In this document: positions 16,984 to 24,541 of the stretch, in pieces
Layout of the letters: the number at the start of each line of letters is the position of its first letter
Position numbering within the stretch: position 1 is the first letter of the stretch
Origin: Mycetocola saprophilus
Lineage (GTDB): Bacteria > Actinomycetota > Actinomycetes > Actinomycetales > Microbacteriaceae
Assembly (NCBI RefSeq): GCF_000718085.1
Contig: NZ_JOEC01000002.1
Location: forward strand, 1,054,001-1,118,000
Length of the DNA stretch: 64,000 nt
Direction of reading: 5' to 3'
Translations under genes and position numbers: made by a program
Notes under the pieces: model-generated
Told to the model about the DNA's origin: nothing
What the model saw: the letters and a program-made list of their open reading frames with translations, nothing else
Database searches by the model: none

Positions 16984-18114
16984 GTGGCGCTGCAGCCGCT
17001 CCCGGACTACCCCTGGGATACGCTGGCACCGTTTATCGAGACGGCGAAATCGCACCCCGAGGGGATGATTGACCTCTCGATCGGTTCCCCGGTGGACCCG
17101 ACCCCGGATGTGATTCGGGCGGCGCTCGCCGAGTCCACCGACGCCCACGCGTACCCGACCACGATCGGGACCAAAGATCTCCGGGTCGCGATCGGTGACT
17201 GGTATGCCCGTCGCCGCGGGGCCAGCGGTCTCGGTGTCGACGCGGTACTGCCCACGATCGGCTCCAAGGAACTGGTGGCGCTGCTGCCCTTCCTGCTGGG
17301 TCTCGGGGCGGGCGACACCGTGGTGGGACCGCGCGTGGCCTACCCGACCTATGCGATCGGCGCCGCCATCGCCGGTGCCGAGTTTGTGGCCGCCGACGAT
17401 CCGGCCGAGTGGCCCGAATCTACCCGTCTGATCTGGCTGAACAGCCCCGGGAACCCCGACGGTCGCGTGTGGTCGATCGAGGACCTGGCTCTACGTGCCG
17501 AACGCGCCCGCGAACTGGGCGCGGTGATCGTCAATGACGAGTGCTACGCCGAGCTGGGCTGGGATGAGCCGTGGGATAACACCCCTATCCCCAGCATCCT
17601 GGATGACCGCCTCGGCGACCGCACCGGACGCCTGGCCATCTACTCGCTGTCCAAGCAGTCGAACCTGGCCGGGTACCGTGCGGGCATCGTGGCCGGAGAC
17701 AGCGCCCTGATCGCGCGCCTGGTGACCGTGCGCAAGCATGCCGGGCTGATCGTGCCCGCGCCTCTTCAGCACGCGATGACCGTGGCCCTCGGCGACGACG
17801 CGCACGTGGCCGCGCAGCGCGACATCTACCGCGCCCGCCGCGCGGTGCTGCTGCCCGCATTCGAGGCCGCCGGATTCACCCTCGAGGGAAGTGAAGCGGG
17901 TCTTTACCTTTGGGTAACAGAGGGTAAGCCAGCATTGGAATCACTCGGTCACCTGGCCGAACTCGGTATCATGGCGGGGCCCGGACACTTCTACGGAGAT
18001 TTTTCCCCTCAGCACGTCCGTCTCTCGCTGACCGCGAGTGATGCGGACATTGCTCGCGCCGCAACCCGGCTGCGTGCACGTTTGACCGAGGGGAACCAAA
18101 CTCCGGCGGCGTAG
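16984..18114 (+). CDS. dapC: N-succinyldiaminopimelate aminotransferase DapC
   Basis: 376 residues, class I/II PLP-dependent aminotransferase. The PLP lysine is in SLSKQSNLAGYRAG, with IWLNSPGNPDG and VIVNDECYAELGWD marking the PLP pocket. It converts N-succinyl-2-amino-6-ketopimelate and glutamate to N-succinyl-LL-diaminopimelate in lysine and cell-wall synthesis. The neighbouring ferredoxin and the later dapD and dapE in the window support this over other class I aminotransferases. GTG 16984 is only two bases from the fdxA stop and has no strong ribosome-binding site, consistent with coupling. Confidence 0.92.
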   Translation: MALQPLPDYPWDTLAPFIETAKSHPEGMIDLSIGSPVDPTPDVIRAALAESTDAHAYPTTIGTKDLRVAIGDWYARRRGASGLGVDAVLPTIGSKELVALLPFLLGLGAGDTVVGPRVAYPTYAIGAAIAGAEFVAADDPAEWPESTRLIWLNSPGNPDGRVWSIEDLALRAERARELGAVIVNDECYAELGWDEPWDNTPIPSILDDRLGDRTGRLAIYSLSKQSNLAGYRAGIVAGDSALIARLVTVRKHAGLIVPAPLQHAMTVALGDDAHVAAQRDIYRARRAVLLPAFEAAGFTLEGSEAGLYLWVTEGKPALESLGHLAELGIMAGPGHFYGDFSPQHVRLSLTASDADIARAATRLRARLTEGNQTPAA

Positions 18115-18146
18115 CCGGAAAAAATAACGGGGAATCCCAGCCGAAC

Positions 18147-18174
18147 ATTGAGATGGCGTAATTTCCATCTCAAT
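18147..18174. promoter_or_regulatory. 28-bp perfect inverted repeat between dapC and gltA
   Basis: ATTGAGATGG and CCATCTCAAT form ten-base arms around an eight-base AT-rich spacer. There is no T-run on either side, which argues against a simple terminator. Placed about 125 bases before the gltA start, it could be an operator or an mRNA hairpin. Confidence 0.5.
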
Positions 18175-18297
18175 ACCCGATTAGGATGGGAGCGAACCTT
18201 CCCCAAATGAGGCCTCTACCCCGAGTGCCGTACCCCGGGCCGCCAGCGTAGACGACTGCGCAGGTGGCCACGAGCGAAAATCAACCAAGGAGGCACC

Positions 18298-19605
18298 GTG
18301 GGCGACAACGGAGCGCACAACGATCTTGCCGGGCAGAAAGCTACCCTCACCTTTGCGGGCGGCAGCGCCGAATTCCCGATCCTGGGCGCAACCCAGGGCG
18401 CGAGCAGTCTGGATGTGTCATCGCTGACTCGCCAGACCGGGCTGACCGCGCTGGACTACGGCTTTGTGAACACCGCCGCAACCAAGTCGAAGATCACCTA
18501 TATCGATGGTGACGAGGGCATCCTGCGCTACCGCGGTTACCCGATCGAGCAGCTGGCTGCCGGATCCACCTACCTTGAGGTGGCGTGGCTGCTGATCTAC
18601 GGCGAGCTGCCCACCGCCGACCAGCTGGGCGAGTTTGACGAGCGGATTCGCCGTCACACCCTGCTGCATGAGGACCTCAAGCGTTTCTTCTCGGCCCTGC
18701 CGCACACCGCACACCCGATGTCGGTGATCTCCAGCGCCCTCTCGGCCCTGTCGACCTACTACGAGTCCGGTGCCGATCCGCACGATCCCGAGCACGTCGA
18801 GCTGACCACGATCCGACTGCTGGCCAAGCTTCCGGTGATCGCCGCCTACGCACACAAGAAGTCGCTGGGGCAGGCATTCCTGTACCCGGATAACAAGCTG
18901 AGCTTCGTGGACAACTTCCTCAAGCTCAACTTCGGCAACATGGCCGAGGACTACGAGATCAACCCGGTGCTCTCCACCGCGCTCGATCGCCTGCTGATCC
19001 TGCACGCGGATCACGAGCAGAACGCCTCGACCTCGACCGTGCGCCTGGTCGGTTCGACCGGGGCCAACCTGTACGCCTCGATCTCGGCGGGCATCAACGC
19101 CCTCTCGGGTCCGCTGCACGGCGGGGCCAACGAGGCCGTGCTGGAGATGCTGGGACGCATTCAGGACTCCGGCGAGGGCGTGAAGCGCTTCGTCGAGCGG
19201 GTCAAGAACAAGGAAGACGGCGTCAAGCTCATGGGCTTCGGACACCGCGTCTACAAGAACTACGACCCGCGCGCCAAGCTGGTTAAGGAGAGCGCCACCG
19301 AGGTCCTCCAGGCCCTCGGTGTCAAGGATCCGATGCTGGATCTGGCCATGGAGCTGGAGCAGCTGGCCCTCGAGGACGACTACTTCAAGGAGCGTCGCCT
19401 GTACCCCAACGTCGACTTCTACACTGGCGTGATCTACAAGGCCATGGGCTTCCCGACCCGCATGTTCACCGTGCTCTTCGCGATCGGCCGTCTGCCCGGT
19501 TGGATCGCCCACTGGCGCGAGATGAACCTCGACCCGCAGAACAAGATCGGGCGGCCGCAGCAGTTGTACATCGGCGAGCCCGAGCGCGACCTGCCGCAGC
19601 GCTAA
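18298..19605 (+). CDS. gltA: Citrate synthase (type II)
   Basis: 435 residues. The citrate synthase signature is complete: HGGANEAVLEML, GFGHRVYKNYDPRAK with the catalytic His, and the catalytic Asp region YPNVDFYTGVIYKAMG. It condenses acetyl-CoA with oxaloacetate to citrate in the TCA cycle. Start GTG 18298 is preceded by AAGGAGG at good spacing. The C-terminus IGEPERDLPQR is repeated as DNA twice more just after the stop, see the repeat entry. Confidence 0.97.
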   Translation: MGDNGAHNDLAGQKATLTFAGGSAEFPILGATQGASSLDVSSLTRQTGLTALDYGFVNTAATKSKITYIDGDEGILRYRGYPIEQLAAGSTYLEVAWLLIYGELPTADQLGEFDERIRRHTLLHEDLKRFFSALPHTAHPMSVISSALSALSTYYESGADPHDPEHVELTTIRLLAKLPVIAAYAHKKSLGQAFLYPDNKLSFVDNFLKLNFGNMAEDYEINPVLSTALDRLLILHADHEQNASTSTVRLVGSTGANLYASISAGINALSGPLHGGANEAVLEMLGRIQDSGEGVKRFVERVKNKEDGVKLMGFGHRVYKNYDPRAKLVKESATEVLQALGVKDPMLDLAMELEQLALEDDYFKERRLYPNVDFYTGVIYKAMGFPTRMFTVLFAIGRLPGWIAHWREMNLDPQNKIGRPQQLYIGEPERDLPQR

Positions 19606-19747
19606 CGAGGCCGCAGCAGTACTGTGCTTGCTCCGACAATCGGCGAGCCTGAGCGCGATCTGCCGCAGCGCTAACGAGGCCGCAGCAGTACTGTGCTTGC
19701 TCCGACAATCGGCGAGCCGGAGCGGGATCTGCCGCAGCGCTAACGAG
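19570..19747. repeat. 69-bp tandem repeat of the gltA 3' end (2.6 copies)
   Basis: Copies start at 19570, 19639 and 19708. Each holds the last eleven gltA codons plus TAA. A 33-base spacer follows copies 1 and 2 and is identical in both; copy 3 breaks off at 19747. The codon parts differ at three positions (CCC/CCT/CCG, CGC/CGC/CGG, GAC/GAT/GAT), all silent although copies 2 and 3 lie after the stop. This resembles gene-end duplications left by integrative elements that restore the target gene. Confidence 0.9.
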
Positions 19748-19758
19748 CCCGCGCACCA

Positions 19759-19788
19759 CAACGCCACCCTCTGTTGAGGGTGGCGTTG
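19759..19788 (+). terminator. Rho-independent terminator of gltA
   Basis: A 13-bp perfect stem (CAACGCCACCCTC / GAGGGTGGCGTTG) with TGTT loop, flanked by partly pairing CCCGCGCA and TGCGGG. It follows the last repeat copy. Confidence 0.8.
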
Positions 19789-19892
19789 TTGCGTGCGGGA
19801 GCCGTCGGTGTTTCATATTCAATGCGACACAGGCCAACACGCTGGTGACAGGGGGATGGCCATGTGTGAGCTCGGCACCTATCGTTGTCCCC

Positions 19893-20249
19893 ATGTCTGG
19901 ACAACGAATCGGTGAGGGGCTTCTTCGAGGGCGAAGATCGCCCTACGAGGCAGTCAACGGCGTGCCCGTGCAACGAGACACGATCATTCCGCCGATGCTG
20001 TATCTCCCGATCCGCATCGATGAGCTGGGTCGCCAGTTTGTGGAGGTCCGTCCACACGGTGACGGTAAGCGGGCACTTCTGGCGTTCACCGCACTTGATC
20101 GCCTCGCCTCACAGTGCGGTCCCGAACAACCGTGGATCGTGGTTCAGACGGATCGGCTGGGGGAAATCAAGGAGGCCTTTCCCTTTGATGTGGTGAGTTT
20201 TGACCCGGCTATCGGGGCTCACCTGCGCGCAGAAGGGAAGCTACGATGA
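19893..20249 (+). CDS. SAV_915-like / SseB-like protein
   Basis: 118 residues. After a variable N-terminus the core reads LYLPIRIDELGRQFVEV, RALLAFTALDRLASQCGPEQPW, then a strand and DVVSFDPAIG near the end. This is the layout of SAV_915/SseB-type small actinobacterial proteins often found near type VII secretion-like genes. Function unknown. ATG 19893 is preceded by TATCGT at seven bases and by no ribosome-binding site, so leaderless initiation is likely. Its stop overlaps the next start (ATGA). First gene of the accessory cluster after gltA. Confidence 0.6.
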   Translation: MSGQRIGEGLLRGRRSPYEAVNGVPVQRDTIIPPMLYLPIRIDELGRQFVEVRPHGDGKRALLAFTALDRLASQCGPEQPWIVVQTDRLGEIKEAFPFDVVSFDPAIGAHLRAEGKLR

Positions 20250-20539
20250 CGATGATTCAGGCGGACCGCGAATCCATGGGGGAGGTACTGAAAAAACCGC
20301 GCATCCTCGCCGAGGACGTGCTGGATGCGCGGGATAAACTTCCCGGTGGAGGGGACGCCGGTGCTGCGACCGAGGAGATCGCTTCAATCGTTGAATTCAT
20401 CAGCGAGGCCGCCCGGATGAGTGCCGCCGCCGCGGTGGGCCTCACCGCCGTAGCCACTGCCGCACTCGATGACGTGATGCGGACCGAGGAAGACATCGTC
20501 GATTCGCTCAACCGGTTTGCCGCAGACTGGACCGAATGA
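20246..20539 (+). CDS. Small helical WXG100-like protein
   Basis: 97 residues, almost entirely predicted helix: a charged first half (LAEDVLDARDKL), a Gly turn, then an Ala-rich helix (SEAARMSAAAAVGLTAVATAAL) and DSLNRFAADWTE. Size, acidity and position before a WXG-containing protein fit an ESX-type partner, although a WXG turn itself is absent. Overlaps both neighbours by four bases (ATGA), implying equimolar coupled synthesis. Likely forms a heterodimer or export complex with the next product; this is inferred from arrangement. Confidence 0.6.
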   Translation: MTMIQADRESMGEVLKKPRILAEDVLDARDKLPGGGDAGAATEEIASIVEFISEAARMSAAAAVGLTAVATAALDDVMRTEEDIVDSLNRFAADWTE

Positions 20540-21669
20540 TGGGTATTGATTTGACGATCCCGGGTGATAGCGCGGCGCTGTATACCCTGGCCGATTGGCT
20601 TGATCCCGGGCTCAACAATGCCGTTAATACGCTCCATAACGGCTTACTGAACATGTCAATCGACTCGCTGGACTATTGGCAGGGCGAGGGCGGGGATGCC
20701 TTTCGGCAGGCGGCCGCGGTGATCGCGCAGGGCATCGATCCGGTTGATAACTATGTCGCCGATGCGGCCTCGGCAATTCGAGCATATGCACGCCGACTCG
20801 AACGGGGACGTGACAAGTTTGCCGATTGGGCGAGTGACGCTCTCGAGAGCTACTTGGTTGTGGCGGGCAACAGTATTGCACCGCCCCTGGCCCCGAGACA
20901 ATTCATCGCCCCGGCAGGTACGCCAACACCGGCATACACGGAGGTAGGTCCAAACGGCGAGTGCCTGGTCCCCATGACGTCCGAAATGTATCAAATCGCG
21001 ATAGCCAGGTATCGAAAGATCGAGACCGATGTCGAGGTCTGGCATTCGGATCTGGACGTGTGGATTGCCGAGCACTTGGGCGGGTTCATTGCCCGTTTGG
21101 AGGAGTTCAAACCCCTCGCCGACGCCTACGCGAAACTTCAGCTCGGCAACGAATTTGTCCGAGGGTTCTATCTCGACGATACCCAGCGTCGGTGGAGTTC
21201 CTATGAACCGATTTATGCGGAGGAAGCACGAATCGCAACGGAAAACTACAAAACCTTCAACGCCCGTGCACGCTCAAATAACCCTGCTCGACGTGCCACT
21301 ATCAAGGGACTCTCGAAGCAGGACCTCGGGATTAGAAGCAGCGCGCTCCGCGCCGAACTCCAAAAAATCCGCGTGGGTACCAAAGTCATCCCGTTGGCCG
21401 GGCCAGCTATCGATGTGGTGGTCGGGTTTGCGGTGGTAGGTGCAGGCGGCTCAATATCTTCGGAGGCAGCGGCGTTTGCCGGGGGACTTGCCTCAGGCCT
21501 GGCCGCGGGGGCACTAATCTCGGGCCCTGCAGGATGGGTAGTTGCAGTGATTGTTTCTGGGGTCGCAGTCGCAGGGGGACATTTGGCGAGGGTTGCGTGG
21601 GAAGGAAATGTTCCGCTTGATGTGAGGGAAGCGATCGATAGTGGAGATTTTGGTTATGTGTTCGGTTAG
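20536..21669 (+). CDS. WXG-type large protein, putative type VII-like effector
   Basis: 377 residues. Residues 1-100 look like a WXG100 helical hairpin with DYWQGEGGDAFRQ as the turn. A middle region (about 110-260) is mixed helix and loop. Residues about 285-355 are glycine/alanine-rich and hydrophobic (FAVVGAGGSISSEAAAFAGGLASG in part), followed by a short acidic tail. A WXG head and a glycine-zipper-like hydrophobic C-terminus are typical of secreted or membrane-acting polymorphic effectors. No enzymatic motif is recognised. The next two genes encode related membrane proteins, suitable as immunity partners. Codons are less GC-biased than in neighbours such as typA. Confidence 0.6.
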   Translation: MMGIDLTIPGDSAALYTLADWLDPGLNNAVNTLHNGLLNMSIDSLDYWQGEGGDAFRQAAAVIAQGIDPVDNYVADAASAIRAYARRLERGRDKFADWASDALESYLVVAGNSIAPPLAPRQFIAPAGTPTPAYTEVGPNGECLVPMTSEMYQIAIARYRKIETDVEVWHSDLDVWIAEHLGGFIARLEEFKPLADAYAKLQLGNEFVRGFYLDDTQRRWSSYEPIYAEEARIATENYKTFNARARSNNPARRATIKGLSKQDLGIRSSALRAELQKIRVGTKVIPLAGPAIDVVVGFAVVGAGGSISSEAAAFAGGLASGLAAGALISGPAGWVVAVIVSGVAVAGGHLARVAWEGNVPLDVREAIDSGDFGYVFG

Positions 21670-21699
21670 CAATGGTCGCGGTGTTCCATTGGTCGCGCT

Positions 21700-22503
21700 A
21701 TGAAACTACGTGTGACGACCCGGCATGAAACGGTCGTCGCCACTGACGCGTATCTCAAAACGAAACCGCGATTGGGTCTCAGGATCAGCGGTATGGTTCT
21801 CCTGCTCGCGGTCTTCTGCATGCTTGTCCTGACTGCTCGTGATGTGCACTTACGTGCCATGATCTTCTGCACCGTGGTGGGGATAGGACTGAGCTTCGTC
21901 TGGGTGCTCTATTGGATTACCCAACCACACCGGGGAGTTTTGAGGGTGGCCTCAGGAAGGCCCCTGCGATTTACCCCGCAGAAAATAATCCTGGTGTATT
22001 CGATTGGTGCGGGACTGTTTTTGATTTTGGCTGGCGCAATCGTGATTTACACCTGGGTCTCGTCCAGCACCGTGGCCCTGGTGGGGCCGGTCGGACGCCG
22101 AGGCGGTGGGGTGATTCTGATCGTTGGTGGACTTGTTTTCTTGGCGAACCAGGTTCCTCGCCTCTTTGTCGCTCATGGACTCACCCTCGATGCTGATGGC
22201 GTGATGTGGACCGGGGGCTGGGGCAAAAAACGTGTTTCGTGGAAGGATCTAGAATCGGTCACTCTGGGGGCCGAACGAGGCGCGCGGCAGCTGTGGCTTG
22301 GGGAGATGTCGGGATCGCATCATGCGTTGTACCCGATGTCGTTTGGCTCGGACCCGGAGACGGTGGCAGAAATCATCGAGTACTTTCGGCGACATCCGTC
22401 CCAGCGCGAACTCCTGGTTGATCCGATCACCGCACTTCGAGCGGTTGTCGAAATCCGAGAATCTCGTTCGCCCTCGCCGATCATTGACGCACGGAACCCA
22501 TAG
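21700..22503 (+). CDS. PH-like membrane protein, paralogue 1
   Basis: 267 residues with four hydrophobic segments (near 27-45, 50-70, 95-120 and 130-150). A C-terminal cytoplasmic domain reads LTLDADGVMWTGGWGKKRVSWKDLESV, a PH-like strand pattern, ending in ETVAEIIEYFRRHPSQRELLVDP. The next gene has the same layout and the same C-terminal pattern, so this is a tandem duplication. Position after the WXG effector-like gene suggests an immunity or accessory membrane protein. Lower GC than the surrounding core genes. Unknown function. Confidence 0.65.
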   Translation: MKLRVTTRHETVVATDAYLKTKPRLGLRISGMVLLLAVFCMLVLTARDVHLRAMIFCTVVGIGLSFVWVLYWITQPHRGVLRVASGRPLRFTPQKIILVYSIGAGLFLILAGAIVIYTWVSSSTVALVGPVGRRGGGVILIVGGLVFLANQVPRLFVAHGLTLDADGVMWTGGWGKKRVSWKDLESVTLGAERGARQLWLGEMSGSHHALYPMSFGSDPETVAEIIEYFRRHPSQRELLVDPITALRAVVEIRESRSPSPIIDARNP

Positions 22504-22509
22504 GCAAAC

Positions 22510-23339
22510 ATGGAGCGCAGTTGTGCATTCGGCCGATCGGCCGTAGCGCCGAGTCAGGAGTATCAACGCACACGGCCACGAGTCGTTCTGATCCTCGTGT
22601 GGATGTTGATGGTTTGCGGTTTTGGGCTGTCCGGGGTGCTCATGACGAGTTATGTAAGCTACCAGCTTGCGTACGCGATGGTCTTTTGTGTTGGGCTATT
22701 GAGCGGCGCAGGACCATTGGTCGCGGCAGTGAGGATCCGCCCCGGCTCGGTTCGGGTGAGAGATACGGGCACACTTGAGTTCTCCCCGCAACGTGTGCCG
22801 CGAATCCTCCTCTCTTTGAGCCTGGTCGCGGTGATCGGGTACGGCATGGTGCTTTGTGCGAGCTGGATGACTCCCGGAATGGAACCGATCTTTCAGACTC
22901 GACCGGGGGGACCGTAGTACCGTTCAGGCGGTTTCGTCCAGGGATCATCATGATCGGAACTGGCGGTGGCCTGCTGATCTATCTGCTTCGGCGTCTGCTG
23001 GGTGCTGGTCCTCGTGGACTGGAGATATCATCCGTCGGGCTGCGTTGGAGAGAGCCTCAGCGCGCCGAGGTGATGGTGATCCGGTGGGAGGACCTGCGGG
23101 AGGTTTCAGTAGGCCTAGTAAAGCGTGCCCGGGTACTGACACTTTGCGATGCCGAAGGAACCACGTACTACCGTGGACAATCACAGTTGGCCTCGGATCC
23201 GGTGACGGTCGCCGAAATCATCATCTATTTCCGTGATCATGCTGAACAGCGGTACCTGCTCAACGATCCGATGCGTGCATTGGCCGCGGTGGGTGGGCGA
23301 CGCACCAGAAGCGATCCATTCCCCGACGAGGAAAGGTGA
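22510..23339 (+). pseudogene. PH-like membrane protein paralogue 2, split by a frameshift
   Basis: The first part (22510-22917, 135 residues) carries three hydrophobic segments like the preceding gene and stops shortly after GMEPIFQTRPGGP. The frame one base back continues as TVVPFRRF through 23339 with a membrane segment, GLEISSVGLRWREP, VIRWEDLREVSVG and TVAEIIIYFRDHAEQRYLLNDP. These align in order with the C-terminal half of paralogue 1. The switch falls on a run of six G (22905-22910). Joined by a -1 shift the product would be about 276 residues, close to the 267 of paralogue 1. It is either a one-base deletion, a sequencing error in the homopolymer, or programmed frameshifting. Confidence 0.7.
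22905..22911 (+). other. Slippery heptamer G GGG GGA at the frame switch
   Basis: In the zero frame the codons are CCG GGG GGA CCG TAG. The heptamer fits the X XXY YYZ rule for -1 slippage, and the stop follows one codon later. The -1 frame is open from here to 23336 and holds the missing C-terminal half of the paralogous domain. Confidence 0.5.
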
Positions 23340-23421
23340 GCGTTGTAATTTGACCGTGAAACCGGAATTTCTTGGGGGGAGGGGTTGCGGTCCGCCGGGA
23401 GCGGTGCTGTACGCTCGGCGC

Positions 23422-24465
23422 ATGGCCGAACCCACTGTTTCGATCACCCCGGAGTCCGTCCGGGACCATCGCGCGCTCCAGCGACGCTGGCGTGGGGTGC
23501 GTCTGACCCTGATCGGATCCGTCGCCGGTACGGTCATCATCGCGCTGGGTCTCGGGGTGCCCCAGCTCGCCGGGAGCGATGTCATCACCCAGTTCGGCGT
23601 CGGCATGAGCGCCCTGGTGATTCTGCTGGGATCGATAGTGGTGGCACACTGCACCAATACGATTCGGCGGCTCAGCAATACCCATCGCCGACTCGTGATG
23701 CTTGCCGCGATCCTGCTGGGGCTGTCGGTCGGGGCCCCGATCCTGACCCTCAGCACCATCGAGGCGGCCACCCAGACGCTGTTTCCCCCGGCCGGGCAGG
23801 AGGAGCCCCCGTCGAATAGCTGGCCCACGGTTGTGGTTGGGGGCGGCGCGCTGATCGTGTGGATCGTCATGGCGTGGGTGCTGTGTCGACCCGACCGCGA
23901 ACCCACGGCCCGCCGCTATCTCGCCTGGCGCATCGCCATTCCCGTGCTGCTGGTGATCGGGGTCGGGGTACCGTCATGGATGATCCTGTCCGTGGGAGAC
24001 ACCCCGTTTGTGCTCGGCGACTTTGCCGTGATCCAGCTGCTCATTCTCATGCTCGAAGCCGGGTGGGCGGGTGTTGCCGGATACGTGTTTGCCCTCTACC
24101 TCGGGATCGGCCTGCGCGCCAGCGCCCACATTATCGCCAATCGTGACGCCCCGGATATTCGCTTTCGCACCCAACCCGGAACCCGCCGGGCGGCGTATGC
24201 GCTGAGCGTGGCGACCCTCCTGGTGGCAGGAATCGCCTGGCTACTCGCCCACGATCGGATCGCCACACTCGGCTTCGGGCTGCCGCTGCCCAGGGTGCCG
24301 AGCCCCGATCAGATCCCCAGCCTGGCGATCACCGTGTTTGCGGGAGCGGCACTGGTTTATGCCCTGATTGCCTGGGCGATACGGCGCACTCGGCCCACCG
24401 TTAATCTGCTCATCGCCACCGCGGTGATCGTCCTGTGTGCCCTCGCCGCGGCGTGGATTCGCTAG
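23422..24465 (+). CDS. Multi-spanning membrane protein, unknown, family copy 1
   Basis: 347 residues with about eight hydrophobic segments spread over the whole length. Polar loops include CRPDREPTARRYLAWR and RFRTQPGTRRAAYALS. The C-terminal block PSPDQIPSLAITVFAGAALVYAL resembles a block in the next gene (TADQIPRIPITTLLAAAVL), so the two are diverged paralogues. No transporter signature or catalytic motif recognised. ATG 23422 is preceded by TACGCT at exactly six bases and no Shine-Dalgarno, pointing to a leaderless transcript. Confidence 0.7.
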   Translation: MAEPTVSITPESVRDHRALQRRWRGVRLTLIGSVAGTVIIALGLGVPQLAGSDVITQFGVGMSALVILLGSIVVAHCTNTIRRLSNTHRRLVMLAAILLGLSVGAPILTLSTIEAATQTLFPPAGQEEPPSNSWPTVVVGGGALIVWIVMAWVLCRPDREPTARRYLAWRIAIPVLLVIGVGVPSWMILSVGDTPFVLGDFAVIQLLILMLEAGWAGVAGYVFALYLGIGLRASAHIIANRDAPDIRFRTQPGTRRAAYALSVATLLVAGIAWLLAHDRIATLGFGLPLPRVPSPDQIPSLAITVFAGAALVYALIAWAIRRTRPTVNLLIATAVIVLCALAAAWIR

Positions 24466-24541
24466 GCGAACCAGATAACGATTACCCGAGAACGCTCGTG
24501 TGCCGGAACCGGTTTTCGCACCCGATGGATACGCTCTGGGG

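Noticed and set aside
19606..19752. Repeat copies after gltA as coding sequence
   Set aside because: They follow the TAA in the same frame and each has its own stop; no start codon or ribosome-binding site serves them.
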